Assembly: GCA_037179385.1 (NCBI GenBank) | Contig: CM074193.1 | Location: forward strand, 5,663,547 to 5,727,546 | Direction: 5' to 3' | DNA: 64,000 bases | Source: Holothuria scabra | Lineage: Eukaryota; Echinodermata; Holothuroidea; Aspidochirotida; Holothuriidae | Shown: positions 24,361-35,159 of the stretch, piece after piece | Layout: every line of letters starts with the position of its first letter | Numbering within the stretch: position 1 is the first letter of the stretch | Position numbers and translations under genes: made by a program | The notes under the pieces: model-generated | Database searches by the model: none | What the model saw: only the letters and a program-made list of their open reading frames with translations | Told to the model about the DNA's origin: nothing

Positions 24361-24380
24361 TAAGCCTAACGTTAGGCTTA
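24361..24380. promoter_or_regulatory. Perfect 20-bp palindrome in LINE 5' region
   Basis: The sequence TAAGCCTAACGTTAGGCTTA is its own reverse complement over all 20 bases and lies about 95 bp upstream of the ORF1 start. It is preceded by another 'taacgtta'. It could be a dimeric factor site in the internal promoter of the LINE or a 5' UTR hairpin. The function is inferred only from position and symmetry. Confidence 0.4.
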
Positions 24381-24473
24381 CGCTAGTTTGTTATTTTTGT
24401 AAGGATTTCTGGTTACATTAGGCTGTATTTTTAGCTGAATAAGGTTATCGCAGCTTTGCTTTTGACCTGCTAT

Positions 24474-25331
24474 ATGGCTGAATTGAAAGTTGAAGAAGCT
24501 GAAACTAAAGAGGATCAACTTATTTGTTGTGAGGATTGTTGTATGTGGGCGGATTTTGACAAGTCAGGTTTATCTTGTACTTTTGAAGAAGCTTCTAGGG
24601 AGGATTTCATTTTTGTGTGTCAGAAGTGCACTCGCTTGAAAAAACTCGAGGCTCTGTTGGCTGCTTCTGAAAGTGAAAAGGATTGGGTTACAGTGTGGGA
24701 GGGACGCAAATCACAAGGGTCTGCAAAAGAAGTTTTGGGAGATAGTGTCAAGCTTTCAAATTCTTATTCTGGGTTGTCAGTGGAGGAGGTTGGCGTCGGT
24801 AAGGAGGAACCAAATTCTGGTACTGGTAGTGGTCTGTGGGAGGGAGAAAAAGTTAGGGGGAAGACTTTGTTGGTTGGGGATTCCATTATAAGGTATTCTG
24901 ACAGGGAGTTTTGTAAAAAAGACAAAGGTAAAAGGGTTAGAGTTTGCTTACCAGGTGCTCAAATTGAGGGGAACGAGGAAGTCGTTGCAGTTCAGGTTGG
25001 TACCACCAATCTCTATAGGGATAGTCAATTTTTACTCAGGTCAAAATTTAAGGAACTGATCAGTAAACTTAAGTCCACACGCAGTAAGGGGGTTATTTGT
25101 GGTATTCTCCCTAGGTTTGACAGAAAGGTTTCTTCGGGTAAAATTGCGAGTTTGAACAAGTGGTTGCAAAACCAGTGTTCTCAGGGGGGTTTCAAATTTG
25201 TTGATACACGGGCCAAATTTCATAATAGACGGGATCTATTCGCTAGAGACGGGCTGCATTTGTCAGGCATTGGGGCCAATGAATTGGGAAGGATGGTTAC
25301 TAGGGCTGTGGAATCCCAGTTGTCAAACTAG
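24474..25331 (+). CDS. LINE ORF1: PHD-like finger and SGNH esterase
   Basis: The product is 285 residues counting from the ATG at 24474. Near the N-terminus a Cys-rich block (CCEDCCMW...FVCQKC) has the spacing of the PHD-like finger found in CR1-type ORF1 proteins. From about residue 130 the protein reads as an SGNH-fold esterase: LLVGDSIIRY holds the nucleophile Ser, QVGTTNLY stands where the family has HVGTNDL, and DGLHLSGIGANELGR provides the Asp-His pair. Between the LPGAQI and VAVQVG strands the spacing is about 15 residues shorter than I expect, suggesting an in-frame deletion near 24975. ORF1 ends in TAG 28 bases inside the open reading frame of ORF2. The esterase is known in CR1-like elements, but its role in retrotransposition is unresolved. 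Confidence 0.85.
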   Translation: MAELKVEEAETKEDQLICCEDCCMWADFDKSGLSCTFEEASREDFIFVCQKCTRLKKLEALLAASESEKDWVTVWEGRKSQGSAKEVLGDSVKLSNSYSGLSVEEVGVGKEEPNSGTGSGLWEGEKVRGKTLLVGDSIIRYSDREFCKKDKGKRVRVCLPGAQIEGNEEVVAVQVGTTNLYRDSQFLLRSKFKELISKLKSTRSKGVICGILPRFDRKVSSGKIASLNKWLQNQCSQGGFKFVDTRAKFHNRRDLFARDGLHLSGIGANELGRMVTRAVESQLSN

Positions 25332-28221
25332 TTTCAGGGGCGAGGGATTTTGGTGCTAGGAGTATCTCTGATGTTGGTTGTGTTGAGGGTCCTATCCAAG
25401 CTCACAGAGGTTTTAACCATATCTCAACTGACAGGGCAGTTTATGGGATCAAAGTTGTGTTTGCTAATGTACGGAGCATTCTTAACAAGTTCGATGAATT
25501 TCTTGCACAGATTTCCATTGACAATCCAGACATTGTTGGAGTTACGGAATCATGGCTCCATAGTGAGGTAAGCAACTCTGAAATTCAGGTTCCCGGGTAC
25601 AAAATTTTCAGGCAAGATAGGATTGATACTGTGGGTGGTAGGGGTGGAGGGGTTTTATTGTTTGTCAAGGATAGTTTAAATTGTGTTGAAGTCACAACCA
25701 AGTTTTCCTGTGGGTGCTCAAACTGCTTGTGGTGTGAACTTAGCTGTAGCAATGATTATGGCACCCCCTTGCTTGTCGGTATTGTTTACCGTTCACCAAA
25801 TTCTTGCGTTGAGAATAATCAGAGTTTGTTCCAAATTTTTAGAAAAATTTCTTCCAAAAAGGCTGTTGTGTTCGGGGATTTTAACTTTCCAGATATCGAT
25901 TGGCATTCCTGTACTAGTGGGTTACATGGGAGGGATTTTCTTGAGGTTGTGACTGATGGTTTCTTTACCCAGCATGTTCTGTTTCCCACTCGTGAGGATA
26001 ATTGTCTTGATTTGGTGTTAAGTACAGATGAGAACATGGTTAGAAATGTAGCTAATGGTGGTAAGATTGGGTCCAGTGACCATGACCTTATTTGTTTTAA
26101 TTTACATTGTTTCAGCAATCATGCTAGTAGTGACAAAAGAATTCTAGATTTCAGCAAGGCTAACTTTACTTGTGCTAAGGAGCTTTTAACCATAGATTGG
26201 GCGGCCCGTTTGTCTCACTTGGGCCCTGCTGATGCATGGAGTGTTTTCCGGGATGTTGTTTCTGACACAACAAAGATGTGTATCCCACTTAAGAAAGCTG
26301 TGGTTAAAAATAGGCCAATTTGGATTTCTAGAGAAGTTCTTAGAGCAACTAGGAAGAAACGTAAGTGTTGGCGTCGCTATAGGGCCAGTAAAAGTCCAGA
26401 AAACTTAGCAGCTTACAAGAAGCAGGAATTCTTAGTTAAAAATTTGGTAAATGGAACTAAAACTAGGTTTGAAAAGCAGTTGGCAAAGGAGGTTAAGATA
26501 AACCCCAAAACTTTTCATGCCTATGTGAGGTCTAAGCAGAAGCTTAAGGAGGGTGTGGGGCCTCTCAAAGGTGATGATAATACTTTGGTGAGTAACCATC
26601 AGGATATGGCTAATTTGTTAAATGACTATTTTGTATCTGTTTTTACTGAGGAATCATCTTTGTTGGGGACATGTAATGGTTCTGATGTCTCTTCTTCAAT
26701 CAGTTATGTCATTTTCTCAGAGGAACAAGTTTGTAAAAAGTTAAAGAGTTTGAAAGCTAGTAAGGCCCCTGGGCCAGATGGGGTCCACCCAGCCATTTTA
26801 CGTGAATGCTCTGAGATTTTGTCAGTTCCTCTTTCCATCATTTTTCAGAAGTGTCTGGATTCGAGTTTTGTTCCTACTGACTGGCGGGTAGCAAATGTTA
26901 CTCCAATTTTTAAGAAGGGGGATCAAGTAATCCTTGCAATTACAGGCCTGTTAGTTTAACCAGTGTTGTGTGCAAAGTTATGGAATCTTTGATTAAGGAT
27001 AGTTTACTTAAGTATCTTTTAGATAATGAGTTACTTAATCTGTCACAGCATGGTTTCCTGCCAAGCAGATCTTGTGTTACTAACTTACTGAGCTTTCTTG
27101 AAGATGTCTCTTCATCTCTTGATTCTGGGTATGGCGTTGATGTCATTTACCTTGACTTTTCAAAGGCTTTTGATAAAGTTCCATTAGGTAGGCTAATGGT
27201 TAAACTGCATAGGTTAGGGGTTCAGGGCAATTGTGCTGATTGGATAAATTCGTGGCTTCATGGTAGATCTCAGAGAGTTGCTGTCAATGGTAACTTCTCC
27301 TCTTGGAAAGAAGTCACAAGTGGAGTACCACAGGGTTCTGTCCTTGGCCCACTTCTTTTCTTAATTTTCATCAATGATATTGATAGTTCTCTTACATCTC
27401 GTATAAGTAAGTTTGCAGATGATACTAAGCTTTATAGGAAAATTAGCATTTTGGATGATGCCTTACTGCTGCAGAAAGATCTAGATAGGTTATTTTCTTG
27501 GTCTCAGACCTTGCAAATGTCGTTTAATGCAGATAAGTGTAAGGTCCTTCATTTTGGTCCCAAAAGTTTTAGCTATGATTATAACATGAATGGTTGTGTT
27601 TTAAGTAATGTCACCTCTGAGAAAGATCTGGGTGTTGTAATTACTGGGGACTTAAAGTCATCAAAGCAGTGTGCAGCCACTGCTGTAAAGGCTAATAGAG
27701 TGCTTGGATTGATCAAGAGGAATTTCATCAATTTTAGTAAGGATATTGTACTTAATTTGTATAAGCAGTTGGTAAGACCCCATCTTGACTATGCAGCTCA
27801 GGCTTGGAGTCCCTTCTATGAAAAGGACAAGTTTGTTTTAGAGCAGGTTCAGAGGAGAGCCACTCGCCTCATTCCTGAGGTGAGAAATTTGCCTTATCAT
27901 GCTAGGCTTAAACATCTTGGGCTTACCACCTTGGAGCTGAGAAGGATTAGGGGAGACATGCTCCAGGTTTTCAAGTTCCTTTGTGAAAGGAATCCCCTTC
28001 TGACTTGTAGTTATTTAAGGGTTCAAGGTAATTCTCGGGTGCGTGGGCATTGTAAAAAGCTTGAAAAGCCTTTTGCAAGGCTTGACATTAGGAAGTTTAG
28101 TTTCTCCCATAGAGTTGTCAATGAGTGGAATTGTCTACCAGATTGGGTAGTAAACTCCCCCTCAGTTCACTGCTTTAAGGTTAACATTGACAGGTTTTTC
28201 CATGGCTGTGGTAGAATCTGA
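25304..28221 (+). pseudogene. LINE ORF2: endonuclease-reverse transcriptase, one frameshift
   Basis: The frame is open from 25304, overlapping ORF1 in the -1 frame. It encodes an apurinic-type endonuclease (FANVRSILNK, VTESWL, FGDFNFPDIDW, SSDHDLI) and a reverse transcriptase (KASKAPGPDGVHP, VTPIFKKGD, DVIYLDFSKAFDKVP, GVPQGSVLGPLLF, KFADDTKLY), ending with RVVNEWNCLPDWVV. One base is missing near 26924-26926, between FKKGD and the NYRPVSLT motif; the second part continues in another frame from there. All catalytic motifs, including the FADD carboxylates, are intact. The frame has no ATG before the endonuclease domain (first possible codon starts are GTG-like), so ORF2 probably depends on ORF1 translation. 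Apart from the frameshift the copy looks functional. Confidence 0.9.
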
Positions 28222-28388
28222 TTGTTTGGGGCTGTAGTCAAGCTTTGGTGGTTAGACTTTTGATTAGGGCTTGGTCTTCAGGGCATCTTATGGGGCCTTG
28301 GCCCTCCTTTGCCCTTCAACCTGTTATGTTATGTTAAAAAAGGTGATACATCCAAAGGACATTCTGTCACCACGCATGCGTCGAGAGG

Positions 28389-31223
28389 CTAAATATGCCC
28401 AGTAATATAGGTAACAGGGTCCTTATGGACAGAGGCAACCCTCATTACATTCAGGGGGAGACGATTCCAATTCTTAATGGTTTGAGGCAGGAAGCTAAAT
28501 TTATAACAGTTAGTACTGGTATGTGGTAGACAGACATGAAGGTCATGCATTAAACGGGTTCTACGAGTAGGCCGCTGGAGACAATCAACAGGTAATTGAG
28601 CCTGGCCAAACACACCTTTGGAAAAAAGGATCAATCTACTTTTCTTCCACCTAGCAGTTAAGGGCAGAAGGTTTAGTTCCTTAAGGAGCCTGGTCATTGA
28701 TCCTGGCTCCCTAGAATAGTCAGAGGCAATGAATCTAGCAGACCGTTTTTGTATACTCTCAAGCTTGTCGCGCAGGTAAACCTGGTGGGGGTCCCAAACA
28801 GTACTGGTGTACTCCAGCACAGGCTGAAGGATTCCTTTATAAGCCATTAACTTGACATCACCAGGGCAGGAAGATAGGTTTCTATACGAAATACCAAGAA
28901 TCTTATTTCCCTTGTTACAGATATTTTGGATATGCTTTTCCCAGTTCAGATCTTTAGTGACGGTAATTCTGAGATACTTAATACTATCTACCCTCAGGAG
29001 CTCAATCCTATTTAGAACATACCTAAAAAGTATGGGACTTTTTTTCCGAGCAAAAGTAATAACGCTACAATAGTGGGCTGAAATCTCATGCCCCACGTGG
29101 AAGCCCACAGCCCCAACTGCATGATATCATTCTGAAGTTTATATGAAAATCCTCATCGGACTCAATAATACGGTAACAGACACAATCATCTGCAAAAAGA
29201 CGAACCTTGGAAGAAACACCATCTACAATATCTTTGATATGAACCAAGAAGAGAATCGGTCCTAGGACAGACCCCTGGGGAACTCCAGACAGAACTTGCA
29301 TCGGGGGAGACCGAGTTCCATTGACAACAACAGATTGTTTACGATCACCAAGAAAGTCATCAACCCAACGAAGAATCTGATTTGAAACACCAAGTGTATA
29401 CAGCTTGGTCTTAAGCAGTTCATGAGGAACAGCATCCAAGGCCTTCTCAAAGTCCAAGATAAACACATTGATTTGTTTATGGGCATCAAGGGAGGAAGCC
29501 CAGTCCTCAATTATCGACACAAGTTGTGTTTCGCAACTATGAGACTTACGAAAGGCGTGCTGGGTGGGAGAGAGTAAGTTATGTATTTCAAAATGGTTCA
29601 TAAGGTTTGAGGTAATAATATGTTCTAACAATTTACAGCAGACACATGTAAGAGAAACAGGCCTATAATTACAAGGTAGGGAACTGTCACCTTTTTTGAA
29701 AATAGGGCAAACATTTGCAGTCTTCCAATCCTCTGGAATGCATCCTTTTGTAAGGGATTGCTGAAAGAAATGGCTTAGAACAGGTGCAAAATCAGTGGCA
29801 ATCTCTCTCAGGACCCAAGGATGGATGCCATCTGGTCCCATGGCCTTGTTGATTTTAAGACCATGCAAAAGCTTTTCAACGCCAAAGGTGGATATAGTTG
29901 TATCATTCATACTCTTACACGTGGGCCTGATGAGGGGAACAGTATGAAACACTGTTTTAGTGAATACACTACAGAACTGGTTATTGAGAGCACGAACTTT
30001 ATCCAAGACAGTGACAGCCAGCTTATCATCGGTCATAAGAGGGGGGAGATTATGCCTATCTTTCTTCTGACCAGTAATATATCTCCAGAAGGGTTTGGCA
30101 TCAGCTTTGACATTGCCGATCATTCCATTAATGTACTTTTTATGGGAGGTGTGAATCTCTCTTTTGATTTTAGTTCGCAGATGAGCCCATCTCCCACAAA
30201 TACCAGCCTTCTGGGTTTTTTAAAAAGTGCATGCAATCTGTTCCTACGCCTAACTAACCTGCGAATATTGTCGGTTATCCATGGAAGAGATTTTCTGGAT
30301 TTGACCAATCTAGTGGGAATATTAGCCTTCACAGTTCTTTCAAGAAAGGACTTAATGAGTTGCCAATTTTCTTCCACAGTACAATTATCTTGCCCCCCGT
30401 TGAAACAGGTAGATGAGAAACCCCGGGTGTCCTCCCTCATAGCAACAAAATTCCCCTTAGAGTACTGTAAAATGAGCCTTCGAGGTTGCTTAAAATCAGG
30501 AAACAAACACTTCAATTTACAAGAGATACCCTCATGATCACTTGGAGAATCTATGGCACTAACATCAGTGTATTGACTAGGAATATTTGAGATAACCAAG
30601 TCAAGTGTACTATCCCCTCTAGTGGGAAAATTCACAAGTTGGTCAGCAGCAAAGTCATTAATTATGTCCAGAAGTAAATTACCTGAGCAATTGGATAAAC
30701 AGCCACCACTTTCCTTGTGTAACCTACTGGTCCAGTCAATTTTGTTAAAATTAAAATCACCCAGGACATGAAAACAAGGCATCTTTGAATTCTTATGCCA
30801 GGTCATAATTTTGGTAAGTTGGTCCTGTAACAGGGATATATGCTCAGCATGGGCATCAGGATCTCTATACCACGGGGCAAAATAATGCCAGGTCCCATAA
30901 ATGGAGACCTTAGCCCAGACAGATTCAGACCCACCCCCAGAAAAGCAAACTTGGGTTGGAGCAAGGCAACTTTTGATTAATAACATGGTTCCGCCCCCCC
31001 CCCCCAAAGTGCTGTCATTCCGAAAAATATCATAGCCTAAACAAGCAGGAATAAGTTCAGAGCTGGTGACAGAATTGTCAATCTTGGTCTCCTGAAGTGC
31101 CATAACATCAGGGTCTGATAAGCTAAGGGTGGCTTGGAGATCTAGTTTTTTCCCCCTAATACCATTTATATTAATTGAAACAACCGAAATCTCCTTCTTG
31201 AGAGCAGTCTTACCACCGGCAGA
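28389..31223 (-). pseudogene. LINE ORF2 (endonuclease-RT), frameshifted
   Basis: Directly after the TGA ending ORF1, and in the same frame, the minus strand encodes an endonuclease (SININGIRGKK, VMALQETK, HVLGDFNFNKIDW, DSPSDHEGI) as far as about 30222. There a missing base in a six-T run (30216-30221) shifts the frame. The reverse transcriptase then runs from about 30200 to 29140 (NKAMGPDGIHP, CPIFKKGD, NYRPVSLT, GVPQGSVLGP, RLFADDCVCY). Two further shifts near 29140 and 29070 lead into the C-terminal part, which has NWNRLPLNV and ends at 28389. Motif A reads LDFEKALDAV, with Leu where Phe is usual. The damage shows that this copy is older than its plus-strand neighbour. Confidence 0.85.
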
Positions 31224-31940
31224 TCAACAAGGTTGCCGCACCGAAGTGGCCATGGTGTGAATGTTGGACAGGTCGGAAGGATCAAGGGCATCAAAGCTGT
31301 TACTCAGCCGGGAGGCTGTTTGACCCCCTATGCTTGCTATATTACCATTGTCACAATTGGGACAGATCCACACACAGTTTGTTGCCTGTATATGGTTATA
31401 GTGTGAGTCATCCACCAGGGAACACCTGTTATGAATCCACTTCTTACAGTTATCACATTCAATAGCGGAGTCACAATCCCTGACCCTTTTAGAACATATT
31501 CCACTGGGTGAGTCACAATTGGAACAGTACCATTTATCATCAGGCTTAGAAAGTTGAAGTGTTTTGTAACCATCCCTTCTAATACCAGAACAGGGAGTGT
31601 GGATCCAATAGTCATACCCATCACATTGCACTGCTTTGTCATTTTTTTTAACTAATTTACTACACAAGCCACAGTAAGCACCTGGACCTGGGTTTAATTC
31701 AATATCGCCGCTTACTATTAGCAGGAGGGACAAGTGAATCAGGATATGATGGAAGCAAGGAATATGCCTCCTCCTGAGGTACAAAGTACTTTTACTAGCA
31801 AACACAGCTGAGATAATACTCAAACAAGGCCTACGGCTTACTTTATGCCTAATAGTAGTAACGTTGTCAATAGGACTATAACACCAAAAATAAAGAAGGA
31901 TACTGACCGACCCATTAAACGCTTGGCAAAACAAGGGCAA
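31224..31940 (-). CDS. LINE ORF1 with N-terminal 2A and PHD-like fingers
   Basis: The frame encodes a hydrophobic stretch ending LLLIVSGDIELNPGPG, then two Cys/His fingers: CGLCSK...CDGYDYWIHTPCSG...WYCSNC, and CSKRVRDCDSAIECDNCKKWIHNRCS...WICPNC. The fingers have PHD-type spacing. The first motif is a 2A oligopeptide (D-I-E-x-N-P-G|P), at which ribosomes skip one peptide bond. No ATG occurs in this frame before the 2A; a better start lies upstream at about 31973 in a different frame that also encodes a hydrophobic segment, so the 5' part is probably frameshifted. ORF1 ends at TGA 31224-31226, and the same frame continues into the endonuclease. No esterase domain is present. Confidence 0.8.
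   Translation of the reverse strand: MPLFCQAFNGSVSILLYFWCYSPIDNVTTIRHKVSRRPCLSIISAVFASKSTLYLRRRHIPCFHHILIHLSLLLIVSGDIELNPGPGAYCGLCSKLVKKNDKAVQCDGYDYWIHTPCSGIRRDGYKTLQLSKPDDKWYCSNCDSPSGICSKRVRDCDSAIECDNCKKWIHNRCSLVDDSHYNHIQATNCVWICPNCDNGNIASIGGQTASRLSNSFDALDPSDLSNIHTMATSVRQPC
31683..31709 (-). other. 2A ribosome-skipping motif
   Basis: Nine codons read GDIELNPGP, an exact match to the 2A consensus DxExNPG|P, preceded by a Leu-rich stretch as in known active 2A sequences. Position at the N-terminal side of a LINE ORF1 matches reported 2A-bearing LINEs in sea urchin and amphioxus, where the upstream hydrophobic part can also act as a signal sequence. The motif residues are all intact, although the rest of this copy has decayed. 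Confidence 0.85.
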
Positions 31941-31990
31941 TTTTCATTTATTTGAACAAGGCATGTCATGCATTATTCTGCTGGTATCAT

Positions 31991-34420
31991 AGAGTCATTA
32001 GGCTTAGCGTATCACACATGGCCAAGGCTAGTTATTAATTGGTCGGTCATAGGCCTGCTTTGAAAATAGTTCACACTTCTCCTTGGACCTACTCTGGTAT
32101 CAGGCTTTTAGCAAGGAAATTTAAAATCGGGATTTTCATGCACTTCAAGTCTTTGCCATGCTCACCATCCTACTACTGGCAGTGAAGGTGCCACTGAGAA
32201 GTAAAGAGATAAAATATTGTTTAAAAAGTTGTAGTGTGCTGCTTTTGTTGATGTTCCACTATTCAATTGAGCGTGTGACTTAACTTGTTGTTTTTTTCAT
32301 TTTTTCCATATTTTTACGTGGCTATTATCTTTTGCCTGTCATTTTGTTATTGCCCCTCTCAAAAGCTGTCCCTTGTAAATTTGGTCATTTACATAACGTT
32401 TTGGCTGTCTCAGTGGAAGCGAGACGTATTGCTGGCTAAAAGACTGCTTGGCATACATCTTGCAGATAGTATAAAATGCTATGTTCATACAAGTTGCTCA
32501 TGTGGCTGAAACAGGTAGGGCACTCAGCTTCTAAAAGAGGAACCCACAGAATAAAAGCAACAGTCACCAAATTCCTCCATGATCTTAATTAGCAAACAAC
32601 TTTACAAAATTAATCGGAACATCGTTAGCATTCTTAAAGATCACATTTTAAATTTAATGACATGCAATGGTCTTCAGAGCAGTAGTACATCATGTACATG
32701 CCTACAAATACTCTTTTTTCTTAGAACTGTAAAGGAGTGGAACAACCTACTAGGTGGCATTGTCAGTGTGCTTGTGACCTTAATTTAACATTTTGATTTT
32801 TTTTTTTACATTTTGATTAGTACTATTCCCTCTCTGCACACCCCTTGCTGATATGCTCTCCTTTATTTTAGCCCTGCCAGTACCAGAAGGAGAAAGAGAT
32901 AAAACTGCCCTCATGTATGTCAACTTACTTTGGAGTCCTTACCACCAGAAAGATGTTTAGATGTTGATTTAAAATATGCATGAAGTGAGTGAGAAGAATG
33001 ATTCTGAAATGAGGACATACTTTCTAATACTGCTTTTTGTGTAGATCTCATTGAGTTGTTTAAGATTGTCAAATGATTAAAGAAAATGGAAACTTCTAGG
33101 ACTTTTTTGTACAATGCCCATTTTGGTACTGTACAATACTTATTTTGAATGCAGTTTTTGGTACTTTTGGGCATCCTTATCTCCTACAGTAAGTGTAGGT
33201 TGGACATGAGGGAGTTCTCTTTTAGTCAGCAAGTTTAATACTGTATTTCTGAATGGAAAAACTGAAACCTGCCTAGTGAATTTGTCATTGCTGAGATTGT
33301 TAATAATAGTTCTAAAAACAAAATTGGTCCAGTTTTGGAGACAAGACAGGGGCTTTAAGCCAAACAGTACCAGCCCCCATTTTCAATATCCCATCAGCCT
33401 TTTTTCTGATGGAAACTTGAAGCAATGGGTTATGATGCTGTTCACTTACTGAGCAGAATGAGAATGTGCTGTTCTCCAATAAACCGTACTAAAACTGTCT
33501 TCTCTTATTAACTGTATCAAAACTTCAGGTTCACATCTCATCAACTTCAATGTTACTATCCAAAAGGCCAATTTATTCTCTAAAGTAAAGAAAACCACCC
33601 CCCCAAGTAGTGAGCAATGAGTTCAGGGTAGCATTCGATAAAAAATTTTAATGAAACAAGAAAGGCAATTCCGCCCCACATGTATCTGATCTACTGTACC
33701 TCTAAAAGTATTCTGTCTTGGACAACGTTACCATTTCAATGTACAGTAAGGGAATATAAGCTTGGGTGTAACAACTCCTCTAGTAGTTATCTGATGAGAA
33801 GCTAAGATGACCTCTTCACCACGAAGATGGTCTTACCATTTACTTCACCCTGCTTTTTAATAATATATGTTAGAAGCAAAAAGGTCATGATTTGTCAGTG
33901 ACAAATATGATATTGTATGTCAGACACAGGGGAGTTTAGTAGCCTAATGCCTACATATTTTTTTGAAATCTATCTTACTGTACCTTGGACGGTGGTAAAA
34001 GGTATATATTTCAATTAAAGACATGTTGTGGGTGACAGAAAACTCCTTGAGTGGTGTACATAAGCCTTCAACACCACCAAAGAGCTCTTACTTATTTTTC
34101 TTACAATCAAATTTTTTCTTTCATTACCTTGGTGTGATTGCTGTTTTTGTAAAAAACAAACCCAGGCAATCAGATCCTTGCTATTTACACATCATATGTA
34201 GGACAGTATGAACAATTTTGCTGTTTGAGGAAAAATTAAAGGGTCTTTAAAGGAAAATGCTGTTGAACTTACAGTTATATTTTGGACACAATTGAATGTT
34301 TTCAACTAATTTATATGTATCTCATATCTGTTTTTCATCTTTTATTATTTTACAGATGTCAGAAAGATCCAGAGTGTTTAATTTTATTTTTAAAATCATG
34401 TGCAGGTGACTGAAAGCATT
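31991..34420. other. Upstream region of the YccV-domain gene
   Basis: Mostly unremarkable AT-rich sequence with one LINE fragment (32530-32790). Just before the first coding exon, 'ttttacag' (34349-34356) and 'catgtgcag' (34397-34405) are possible acceptors for a 5' untranslated exon. The leader and promoter of the gene should lie here or further left, but I cannot place them. Confidence 0.4.
32530..32790 (+). pseudogene. LINE ORF2 C-terminus (fragment)
   Basis: The plus strand encodes RGTHRIKATVTKF, then LYKINRNIV, and later FFLRTVKEWNNLLGGIVSV. This resembles the terminal region of a non-LTR RT protein (LYKIxHxxV ... FFPRTVKEWNxLPxxV). It is too short and degraded to be functional, and its lineage differs from that of the two large LINEs nearby. 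Confidence 0.55.
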
Positions 34421-34548
34421 ATGCCACAGGTCAACAGGGCATTGATGTTCCAGCTGGGTATAATATTACTGATTGTACCAGTACAGTACTACATTACACA
34501 GCATTGGAAACCAGCTTCACCAGATAAACAGCAACAAAGTGTTAAAGC
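34421..34548 (+). CDS. YccV-domain membrane protein, exon 1
   Basis: First coding exon, from the ATG at 34421 (no in-frame ATG upstream before a stop at 34391) to a gtaagag donor in phase 2. It encodes MPQVNRALMFQLGIILLIVP and continues VQYYITQHWKPASPDK. Residues about 8-25 are a hydrophobic signal anchor, so the protein should enter the secretory pathway or sit in a membrane, with the C-terminal domain on the far side. Together with the five or six exons that follow, every junction is in phase. The predicted protein is 246 residues with exon 5a or 244 with exon 5b. I do not know a named vertebrate orthologue; FBXO21 has the same C-terminal domain but a different N-terminus. Confidence 0.8.
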
Positions 34549-35159
34549 GTAAGAGTTTTTTTTTTTTTATCTTTTCTATTTTTGATTCCATGTCAAAGCA
34601 TACAAGAAATTTGCAGTGTGTGATGGTGACTTTGTGTGTGGGTATGGATGTGTGTTAGGGTGTGTGCTAGTAACACTGCTTGTAAACACAATACCTTAAG
34701 GCACATACAGTAAAGTTATCAAGTTCAGAGAGAGAAAACCTTAAAAGGGAAGTTAGATGCAAAAATTTAATTTTCAAATGTGAAAGAAGAACCAAATCTG
34801 CACAGTGTGGTGAAAGTTCCATTCAAATAGGACATGTATTTCTGGAGATATCAGTGAATGAAGTCAGAAGATTTGTGTTACAAAGTGAATATGAGGGCAG
34901 CAGAGCTACTGTCATTTCCTTACATTGACAAGGAATGCTTTACTGTTGCGTTGAACTCGAGGTTAATAGGAATAGGACCTCCCTGTGTGCTGAGGAGAAA
35001 ATGGACTCTAAAGTTCAAAAAGAATGAGCACTAATGTTGGGAAATGATGTCATACAGTATGTCTCTGTTCTAAGTTTACTTTTTGTTAAAAATGTGAAAA
35101 CTTTACATCCCCCTTTCTTGAGAACCAACTGCCAAATCATGTTGTGACCTTAATCTTCT

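Larger units (their letters stand above)
24040..28345 (+). mobile_element. CR1/L2-group LINE, nearly full length
   Basis: A non-LTR retrotransposon with a 5' region, ORF1 (PHD-like finger and esterase), ORF2 (endonuclease and reverse transcriptase) and a 3' end in short TGTTA repeats followed by A's ('tgttatgttatgttaaaaaa', ending about 28342). Short tandem repeats at the 3' end and ORF1 esterases are known features of the CR1/L2 group. The 5' limit is uncertain; 24040 is chosen where the character of the sequence changes. One frameshift in ORF2 is the only obvious lesion besides a probable in-frame loss in ORF1, so the copy is young. Its 3' end directly abuts the 3' end of the opposite-strand LINE. 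Confidence 0.85.
28346..31990 (-). mobile_element. 2A-bearing LINE (CR1/L2/Crack-like), decayed
   Basis: A second non-LTR retrotransposon on the opposite strand, arranged as ORF1 with a 2A motif and PHD-like fingers, endonuclease, and reverse transcriptase. The 3' UTR occupies 28346-28388 and touches the 3' tail of the plus-strand LINE, giving a tail-to-tail pair. The 5' limit near 31990 is approximate. The two elements belong to different lineages: this ORF1 has no esterase, and the RT sequences differ. 2A-like sequences have been reported in such LINEs of sea urchin and amphioxus. The copy has at least three frameshifts plus a TGA between ORF1 and the endonuclease. Confidence 0.85.

Noticed and set aside
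29821..30537. 238-codon open frame on the plus strand
   Set aside because: It is the antisense of the minus-strand LINE endonuclease/RT, whose motifs are clear on the other strand.
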